Assembly: GCA_031278935.1 (NCBI GenBank)
Contig: JAITJK010000243.1
Location: 1 to 10,387 of the forward strand
Length of the DNA stretch: 10,387 bases
Direction of reading: 5' to 3'
Origin: Spirochaetaceae bacterium
GTDB taxonomy: Bacteria; Spirochaetota; Spirochaetia; Treponematales; Breznakiellaceae
The position numbers and the translations under genes are program-made. Positions 6,163-10,387 of the stretch are shown here, in pieces (the first letter of the stretch is position 1; each line of letters opens with the position of its first letter). The notes beneath the pieces are model-generated. The model made no database searches and was not told where the DNA came from. It saw nothing but the letters and a program-made list of their open reading frames with translations.

Positions 6163-6785
6163 GGGATTTTAGCTTCCCCCCTGGGGGGGCTATCCACCTG
6201 TAGGCGCTGAACCGCCAGGGCCGCGGCGTGTTTTAGCCCTTCCACCGAGGGACGGCCCAGCACGGTGAGCTGGAACGTCGCGGCTTCCAAGAGGCCGTAC
6301 AAGAGATCGTCGGCGTTTCGTACGGTAATGGGCTTAAAGGCTCCTTCCCGGATGCCGGCGATGACCATGGTGGCCAGGATATGCCGCAACCGGATGGTCC
6401 TGCGCCGGACCCTGGTTTCCGCACTACCCTCGCGCGCGGAAAGACAGCGCAGATAATCCAGGATCACCTGCAAGAGCCGCTGATTTTCTTCCAGATGGTC
6501 CATAATCACCCAGAGCACCTGGATAAGTTTATCCACGGTGTTCAGCGTCGTATCCTTTTGTACCGCGAGGATACGCCCTTCCACTTCGCTCATGAGCTGC
6601 TTAATACTGTAGTTAAACAGGTCTTTTTTGTTTTTGAAGTAGAGATACAACGTGGTCCGGGTTATGTGAGCGCGATCCGCGATTTTCTGAAAAGTCGTCG
6701 CCTCAAATCCCTCAGTAATAAAGACTTCCAGGGCATGGGCTAAGATTTCCCGCCGCCGCTTTTCATGGGCTATCACAATGGACAT
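6159..6785 (-). CDS. TetR/AcrR-family transcriptional regulator
   Basis: This 208-residue protein has a normal TetR length. The N-terminal HTH domain (about residues 8-55) has the family pattern: ILAHALEVFITEGFEATTFQ, then KIADRAHITRTTLYLYFKNK with the recognition helix near 41-50, and KKDLF. The C-terminal two thirds is helical and hydrophobic, as in ligand-binding and dimerisation domains of the family, but gives no clue to the ligand. The start at 6785 follows AAGGAG at 5-nt spacing. It lies directly upstream of and collinear with the fdhF operon, 253 nt away. The promoter and palindrome begin at its stop codon, so it is the natural candidate repressor of the operon. I see no second copy of the palindrome ahead of tetR itself, so autoregulation would have to be indirect or read from elsewhere. 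Confidence 0.9.
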   Translation of the reverse strand: MSIVIAHEKRRREILAHALEVFITEGFEATTFQKIADRAHITRTTLYLYFKNKKDLFNYSIKQLMSEVEGRILAVQKDTTLNTVDKLIQVLWVIMDHLEENQRLLQVILDYLRCLSAREGSAETRVRRRTIRLRHILATMVIAGIREGAFKPITVRNADDLLYGLLEAATFQLTVLGRPSVEGLKHAAALAVQRLQVDSPPRGEAKIP

Positions 6786-6826
6786 GCCTGCTCCTTAACC
6801 CGGGGTCGCTGTTGCCAGTATGTTCA

Positions 6827-6858
6827 GGAGTAAGGGGCTCAGGACGATCCCCTACTCC
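6827..6858 (-). repeat. Strong hairpin between the rRNA methyltransferase gene and tetR
   Basis: On the minus strand GGAGTAGGGG (6858-6849) pairs with CCCCTTACTCC (6837-6827): ten base pairs with one bulged T and an 11-nt loop. There is no U-tract, so it is not a standard intrinsic terminator. It may separate tetR expression from the upstream gene by RNA processing, or act as a Rho-linked end. Confidence 0.55.
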
Positions 6859-6867
6859 CAGGGAGGA

Positions 6868-8049
6868 TCATAGCGTAAAAAGAAAAAAATATGAAGGGAG
6901 CGCGCCCTGGGTAAAGGCTCTGCCCTGTTCTGCTTTCTTACCAAAAAAGGACTCGAAGCCCGGATGGTTCGTAATAACCGCGAGCTTCCAGGCGGGAAAC
7001 TTTCGGGAGAGGATATCCATGTGCTGATAAAGGGCCTCGGCGGATTCCTGGTCACCCAGGCGTTTTCCGTAGGGGGGATTGGTGATAATAAAGCCTTCCT
7101 GGGCCGGGTATGGGGCCTTGAGCTGGCGCAGGGGGCATACCGTAAAATCCGGCAACCAGGGCGCGGCTAAGGCCTTGCGGATCCCCTTGCCTGGGCTTTT
7201 CCCCTGGGCCAGTTCGTAGGCCCGCACCACGTTGGATTGGGCTAGGGATACGGCCCGGGGGTCTTCATCGCTGCCATGAAGCCGGATAATCCGGGACACG
7301 TTCACCTGGGCCAAGAGTTCTTGCCGGACCGACCGCTCCAGTTCCCGGTTCCCCATGGCCAGGTCCGACAGGGCGAAGTCTCGGCCCAGCCCCGGAGCCA
7401 TATCCCAGGCGTATAGGGCGGCCTCTATGGCAATGGTTCCAGACCCGCAGAAGGGATCGTACAGGGGAAACTTCCGTCGCCATCCCGCCATAAGGAGGAT
7501 CGCTGCGGCGGTGGTCTCCCGTAAAGGCGCGAGGCCTCCCTCGGTCCGGTATCCCCGCTTAAAAAGAGGCGCTCCTGAAAGGTCTAGGAGGATGGCGGCC
7601 TGATCCTTTTCCAGGTAGACCCGTACTTCCCCCTGCTTGCCTTGTTCCGGGAGTCGACTCAGACCCCAGTTCCGGCAAAGCCGGTCCGCGGCGGCCTTAT
7701 GTACGATCCCCTGTATGCTGGCCGGGGCATGTAGCCTGGACCGGTTGACTCGGACCTTCGCTATCCGCAGGCCCATACCCGTTTTGAGGAAGTCTTCCCA
7801 AGGGACGGCCCGGACTCCTTCAAAGAGGGCGTCAAAATCCGGGGCTGGAAAGGCGGCGGCTTCCAAGAGTACCCGATCCGCAGTTCGCAGGCTCATCAAA
7901 GCCCGGTATAAGCCCTGGGTATCCGCCTTGAACCGTACCTTTCCAAAAGCCGCTCCCCGCACTGTAAAGCCGAGTTTCTTGAGTTCCAGGGACAGTACCT
8001 TTTCCGCGCCCACCCCACAGAGCGCCCAGGCATTCATCATCTCGCACAT
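6868..8049 (-). CDS. rlmL: THUMP-domain 23S rRNA (guanine-N2) methyltransferase, RlmL N-half/YpsC type
   Basis: This SAM-dependent methyltransferase of the COG0116 family forms m2G on 23S rRNA; E. coli RlmL, whose N-half it resembles, modifies G2445. At 393 residues it has only the THUMP plus N6/N2-MTase-like half and lacks the RlmK half of the E. coli fusion. The N-terminal ferredoxin-like and THUMP parts cover roughly residues 5-160. The SAM-binding motif I DPFCGSGTIAIEAA is at 198-211 and the catalytic NPPYGKR is at 324-330. The start at 8049 has only a weak ribosome site (AGAG about 7 nt upstream); ATGs at 8040 and 8037 are alternatives that would cost three or four residues. The context gives no link to the redox operon, so it is probably housekeeping. 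Confidence 0.88.
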   Translation of the reverse strand: MCEMMNAWALCGVGAEKVLSLELKKLGFTVRGAAFGKVRFKADTQGLYRALMSLRTADRVLLEAAAFPAPDFDALFEGVRAVPWEDFLKTGMGLRIAKVRVNRSRLHAPASIQGIVHKAAADRLCRNWGLSRLPEQGKQGEVRVYLEKDQAAILLDLSGAPLFKRGYRTEGGLAPLRETTAAAILLMAGWRRKFPLYDPFCGSGTIAIEAALYAWDMAPGLGRDFALSDLAMGNRELERSVRQELLAQVNVSRIIRLHGSDEDPRAVSLAQSNVVRAYELAQGKSPGKGIRKALAAPWLPDFTVCPLRQLKAPYPAQEGFIITNPPYGKRLGDQESAEALYQHMDILSRKFPAWKLAVITNHPGFESFFGKKAEQGRAFTQGALPSYFFLFTL

Positions 8050-8723
8050 AAGCCCACTCTAGCACAGCTGCACTAAACGTAGCGAGAGGCCATCCACCGT
8101 ATGCAGCAGAGGACATGGGTTAGGTCCGAAATTCGCGGTACAACGAAGATATGGGTCGAGAAACGGGAGTCGGTCCGTGAATCCGGCCCGGGTGGAGCAG
8201 TATGCTGTTAATTATGGTATTATTTTAATAAATATGCTTACTATTTTCAGTATTGTTTATCAGTATTGTTTATAGAAAAAGAAAGTAATCACTAATAAAA
8301 TATTACAAAAATAACTTTTATATATTTTTTGGTTACTGCTACACTAGTGATAATAATTTCCTAAGCATCATAAACAATTAAATCAAGCTAATCCCTTATT
8401 CCGTAAAAAATTAGCAAATAATAATGCTCTTCATCGAAGGAACGTTTTTTTCTTCAAAAAGTTTTTTCAACTCCCAATGGTATTAAGATACCGCCTTAAG
8501 ACCGGATAGTCAAGTCATTTTTTTGAAATTTTTTAAAAAAATTTTATCGGCAAAACCCTCTAGTATCTTAAATCTTCATAGGCCATTTCCCATGTCCCAG
8601 TTTTGGCCATGTCACAAAAAATTCTGTAATCTGGGGAGGGAGGTACGCTCTATCGGAGAAGGCAGGCGAAAAATCCTGAAAATAGCTCTTGATAGGTTAT
8701 ACGAAAAAGTATTACCCTCAATC
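8050..8723. other. Gene-free stretch, AT-rich from about 8206
   Basis: No convincing gene is seen over some 670 nt. The first 150 nt are of normal composition and presumably carry the rlmL promoter, which I could not place. From about 8206 to 8580 the DNA turns strongly AT-rich with long A and T runs. It holds a 13-bp tandem repeat (8248-8273), the inverted pair ATCACTA/TAGTGAT (8288-8294 and 8345-8351), and a small hairpin GGTAT-TAAG-ATACC (8479-8492). The frame of brnT is open back to 8523, but that part (residues rich in Lys, Pro, Phe) has no match to BrnT. No tRNA, CRISPR or transposase remnant was recognised. It looks like the junction between core chromosome and accessory DNA. Confidence 0.5.
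8248..8273. repeat. 13-bp tandem direct repeat
   Basis: CAGTATTGTTTAT occurs twice back to back with no mismatch and no spacer, within the AT-rich gap. Two copies only; it could be a protein-binding site or simple slippage. Confidence 0.8.
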
Positions 8724-9053
8724 ATGGAACAGCGCAAGATTGTATGGGACCAGGACAAGGCCGCGAAAAATCTGGAGAAACATTGTGTCAGTTTTGATAC
8801 CGCCGCTTTGGTATTCCTTGATCCTTTGCGTATCGAACGCCGGGATGATTCCCAAAACAACCTATCCGGGGAAGAACGCTGGCAGACCCTGGGTGCGGTG
8901 GGAAGTGTCTTTTTTGTAGTTTATACAGAACGGACAGGCGGCTCAGGAGAAGAAACCCGTATAATCACTGCCCGCGCCGCCAATAAAGCGGAAAAGAGGA
9001 CTTATTATGGCAGAGACAACCGTAATCTTAAAGACTGGACAAAAGCCGACTAA
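8724..9053 (+). CDS. brnT: BrnT-family toxin (type II toxin-antitoxin ribonuclease)
   Basis: BrnT (formerly DUF497) is a RelE-like ribonuclease toxin that BrnA neutralises. The 109 residues show the family pattern in order. First comes I-V-W-D at 6-9, then KAAKNLEKHCVSF at 12-24 with the conserved K19-H20. LVFLDPLRIERRD, GEERWQTLG and FFVVYTER follow, then RIITARAANKAEKR. The start is the ATG at 8724, because homology begins there although the frame is open 200 nt further up. There is no clear ribosome site, only a possible TTGATA/TATTAC promoter pair with a short 15-nt spacer. It overlaps brnA by 47 nt. Toxin-first order is usual for BrnTA. The C-terminal tail (about 12 residues after KRTYYG) is longer than I expect and lies in the overlap. 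Confidence 0.88.
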   Translation: MEQRKIVWDQDKAAKNLEKHCVSFDTAALVFLDPLRIERRDDSQNNLSGEERWQTLGAVGSVFFVVYTERTGGSGEETRIITARAANKAEKRTYYGRDNRNLKDWTKAD

Positions 9054-9357
9054 AGAGGAACTGGAAAGAGCAAAACAGGAATACGGGGAAGCGATAAAGC
9101 ACCCTCCCGTATACGATCCCGAATGCCCGCCTTCCTCCCCTGAGGCCTTGGAGGAATTCGCGACTATGGCCCGGGAACTGCGGAAAAACCGCCGTAATCC
9201 TTCCCCGGTGGTGGCGCTCAGAATCTCGCCGGAAGTCTTGGCAAAATACAAGGCCCTGGGCAAGGGATACACCGGCATAATGGCGGATGTGCTCCGTTAT
9301 GGAGCGGATAACCCAGAGATACTTAAAGCCGCCCTTACCATAAACACTGGACCTTGA
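9007..9357 (+). CDS. brnA: BrnA-family antitoxin
   Basis: This is the antitoxin partner of BrnT and probable autorepressor of the pair. It has 116 residues. The N-terminal half is charged and Pro-rich. The C-terminal part (about 68-101) carries the BrnA signature ALRISPEVLAKYKALGKGYT followed by a helix ending VLRYGAD, corresponding to the ribbon-helix-helix-like DNA-binding and dimerisation region. The start at 9007 has AGAGGA 6 nt upstream, inside brnT. The overlap ensures co-translation. It is convergent with the phage-type lysis gene ending at 9375, leaving only 17 nt between stops. Confidence 0.88.
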   Translation: MAETTVILKTGQKPTKEELERAKQEYGEAIKHPPVYDPECPPSSPEALEEFATMARELRKNRRNPSPVVALRISPEVLAKYKALGKGYTGIMADVLRYGADNPEILKAALTINTGP

Positions 9358-9390
9358 CCGGCTTTGCTCCAAGGCTAGGGGTGGAGCCGG
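9358..9390. terminator. Inverted repeat between convergent brnA and the lysis gene
   Basis: CCGGCT (9358-9363) pairs with AGCCGG (9385-9390); alternatively GCTCCA (9366-9371) pairs with TGGAGC (9382-9387). It sits at the meeting point of two convergent genes, where a two-way terminator is expected, but no T-run follows on either strand. It overlaps the last codons of the minus-strand gene. Confidence 0.3.
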
Positions 9391-9839
9391 TAGACGAGCC
9401 AGGCCGTGGCCGCCCCCAGGATCAGGATTAGGGCTATCATTATCTGGTGGCGGCCCTTGGCCCGGTCAAGGTCGCTATAGGCCTGAGCCAAGTCTTCATC
9501 CCGTTCCTGCATACGCTGGGCTATCTGCTGATTGTAAGTCCTCAAGTTGTCGTTCTGCGTCGATAACTGCTCGTATAAACTGGTCAACTGCTGTAAACCA
9601 TGTTCGGAGGTCGTCAATGCCTGTTGTAAGTCCTGCAAAGTGTTCTCTTGCTCCTGCAAGATTCTGTTGAATTGCTCCGATAGATTTTCCCATTGCCTCA
9701 AGTGTGTTGCGCTGTTCAGCGATGACTGCGGCTTGTTCTGAGACGAGCGTGGCATCTGCCCATGTGCTGGATAGCGGCTTAGGCTCAGTAGCACAAGCGC
9801 TAAACATAAGGACCAATAGTATCCATACCGTCCGTTCAT
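9375..9839 (-). CDS. Coiled-coil protein with signal sequence and C-terminal membrane anchor, spanin-like
   Basis: I do not recognise a named family. From the ATG at 9839 the protein is 154 residues. A hydrophobic N-terminal segment lies at about 9-21 with a possible cleavage site after PAHG (residue 27). A long Gln/Leu-rich region (about 45-130) with heptad spacing looks like a coiled coil. A C-terminal membrane segment at 133-150 (MIALILILGAATAWLVY) ends in a short basic tail. This would place the coiled coil in the periplasm, anchored to the inner membrane. It follows a phage-type endolysin, and its first 115 codons overlap a lipoprotein frame, as Rz and Rz1 overlap. An inner-membrane spanin is my first guess; a holin-like or general lysis accessory protein is the alternative. 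The frame is open back to 9908, but no ribosome site supports an earlier start, whereas AAGGAA precedes 9839. Confidence 0.65.
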   Translation of the reverse strand: MNGRYGYYWSLCLALVLLSLSRYPAHGQMPRSSQNKPQSSLNSATHLRQWENLSEQFNRILQEQENTLQDLQQALTTSEHGLQQLTSLYEQLSTQNDNLRTYNQQIAQRMQERDEDLAQAYSDLDRAKGRHQIMIALILILGAATAWLVYRLHP

Positions 9840-9843
9840 GCAT
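9496..9843 (-). CDS. Overlapping small lipoprotein, candidate outer-membrane spanin (Rz1-like)
   Basis: This 115-residue frame is almost wholly embedded in the coiled-coil gene, in another frame. It starts 4 nt earlier (ATGCATG), so one ribosome site (AAAGGAA) serves both. It opens MHERTVWILLVLMFSAC: a short basic start, a hydrophobic core and a lipobox ending at Cys17, which predicts lipidation. The rest is largely helical with a Gly/Pro-containing end (ADSPAYAGTG). In phages with two-component spanins the outer-membrane partner is a lipoprotein encoded inside or overlapping the inner-membrane partner, and this arrangement matches. Caution: a hydrophobic signal in one frame tends to create hydrophobic codons in the shifted frame, so chance must be excluded. 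It is longer than typical Rz1 and not Pro-rich. Confidence 0.5.
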   Translation of the reverse strand: MHERTVWILLVLMFSACATEPKPLSSTWADATLVSEQAAVIAEQRNTLEAMGKSIGAIQQNLAGAREHFAGLTTGIDDLRTWFTAVDQFIRAVIDAERQLEDLQSADSPAYAGTG

Positions 9844-9887
9844 GTATATTCCTTTTCATTTTGTGCGCTACCCAATTCCCTATGATA

Positions 9888-9925
9888 GGATTGCTCCGCC
9901 GCCATCAAAGACTGCGGAACAATCC
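9888..9925 (-). repeat. 12-bp hairpin between endolysin and spanin-like genes
   Basis: GGATTGCTCCGC (9888-9899) and GCGGAACAATCC (9914-9925) are complementary over 12 positions with one mismatch that is a G-U pair in the minus-strand RNA. The loop is 14 nt. There is no U-tract. It lies between the endolysin stop and the shared ribosome site of the two overlapping genes, so it may tune translation or stability of the lysis transcript. Confidence 0.6.
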
Positions 9926-9935
9926 CCTTACGGCC

Positions 9936-10352
9936 CTAGCCCTTCTTGCGCAGGTAGCCTAAACAGCGGTCATAGGAGCGAACCTGCACTTTAACGCCGT
10001 CCTGCTTAAACCCGTCTTGCTCGGCCACGGTTACGTTTTTTCCCGTAGCAAACAGGACGATAGCTACATGGCCGTATTTATTCGTACCACTGGCATCCCA
10101 GATAATTACATCCCCCACCTGGGGAAGGGTTCCCGTTTTATGGGCTATCCGGTTATAATGGGTCTTCTCGCCGTTCAGGGCATCGTATTTAAGGTACAAG
10201 TCCTTAGCCCCCTCCACACTGCCCGTGTGGGGCAAGTCAAACACCTCCTGGTTGTACTGTCGGAACAGGTCCACACATTGGGCTCCGAAAGAACCGTCGA
10301 AATCGACTTTCTTTCCCAGGGTCTCATCAAAAAATTGTCCTAAACTTTTCAT
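9936..10352 (-). CDS. CHAP-domain peptidoglycan hydrolase, phage-type endolysin
   Basis: This cysteine amidase/endopeptidase cleaves peptidoglycan. The 138 residues are essentially one CHAP domain. The catalytic Cys26 is in GAQCVDLFRQY, PQVGDVIIW (about 77-85) leads to the catalytic His95 in KYGHVAIV, and Glu111 in the VAEQDGF strand is the likely third residue. There is no signal peptide and no cell-wall-binding domain, as in minimal endolysins that rely on a holin for release. The start is the ATG at 10352, preceded by GGGAGG; the frame extends four codons upstream to a TTG that is part of the ribosome site itself. It lies upstream of the spanin-like pair on the same strand, forming a lysis cassette. 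No holin is visible unless it lies beyond the right edge. Confidence 0.85.
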   Translation of the reverse strand: MKSLGQFFDETLGKKVDFDGSFGAQCVDLFRQYNQEVFDLPHTGSVEGAKDLYLKYDALNGEKTHYNRIAHKTGTLPQVGDVIIWDASGTNKYGHVAIVLFATGKNVTVAEQDGFKQDGVKVQVRSYDRCLGYLRKKG

Positions 10353-10387
10353 ACCGCCTCCCAATTAGGTATTAGAGTTGTTTAAAA

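Noticed and set aside
7832..8116. 94-codon minus-strand frame over the start of rlmL
   Set aside because: Lies out of frame over the conserved N-terminus of the methyltransferase and has no family features.
8288..8351. ATCACTA/TAGTGAT and CACTAGTG as a recombination or attachment site
   Set aside because: Arms are only 7-8 bp in AT-rich DNA, where such pairs arise by chance. No integrase gene is near.
8523..8723. 67-residue N-terminal extension of BrnT
   Set aside because: No ribosome site and no family match. BrnT homology begins at the ATG at 8724, so the extension is open frame only.
9704..9994. Plus-strand frames over the lysis genes
   Set aside because: Antisense shadows without ribosome sites. 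Cys- and Ser-rich content reflects the complement of the Gln/Leu-rich coiled coil.

Overview
The window looks like chromosome of an anaerobic, H2/CO2- or formate-metabolising bacterium. The best match I can offer from memory is a termite-gut treponeme (Treponema primitia / T. azotonutricium group). This rests on gene content: a cysteine-type formate dehydrogenase next to HycB-like iron-sulfur proteins and an [FeFe]-hydrogenase, with MobA behind. Moderate GC with strong AGGAG ribosome sites is compatible but not decisive. The species is inference.

Layout. (1) Positions 1-155: the first codons of a leftward gene that leaves the window, and a short rightward open tail that may be a gene remnant. 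(2) 152-5905, all on the minus strand: fdhF, hycB, a small two-cluster Fe-S protein, a second hycB, hydA and mobA. This has the content of a hydrogen-dependent CO2 reductase (HDCR; H2 + CO2 <-> formate). HydA would handle H2, the HycB-type proteins would carry electrons, FdhF would handle CO2/formate, and MobA would make the guanylated molybdopterin cofactor that FdhF needs. (3) 5906-6158: a leader of about 220 nt with a near-consensus sigma-70 promoter. Its -35 box overlaps the tetR stop codon and its -10 box overlaps a perfect 6-2-6 palindrome, a good candidate operator. (4) 6159-6785: a TetR-family regulator, the obvious candidate to bind that palindrome. (5) 6868-8049: an RlmL/YpsC-type THUMP methyltransferase for 23S rRNA, probably unrelated housekeeping, separated from tetR by a strong hairpin. 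(6) 8050-8723: a non-coding, largely AT-rich stretch with a 13-bp tandem repeat, marking a change in character. (7) 8724-9357, plus strand: a BrnT/BrnA toxin-antitoxin pair with overlapping genes. (8) 9375-10352, minus strand: a phage-type lysis module. It has a CHAP-domain endolysin, a strong hairpin, then two overlapping reading frames sharing one ribosome site: a coiled-coil protein with a C-terminal membrane anchor and an outer-membrane-type lipoprotein. Together they resemble a two-component spanin.

The left two thirds is a coherent, regulated redox operon. The right third is accessory DNA (toxin-antitoxin plus prophage lysis genes). The points most worth following are the extra, shortened Fe-S protein inside the HDCR operon, the TetR/operator/promoter arrangement, and the overlapping spanin-like pair.
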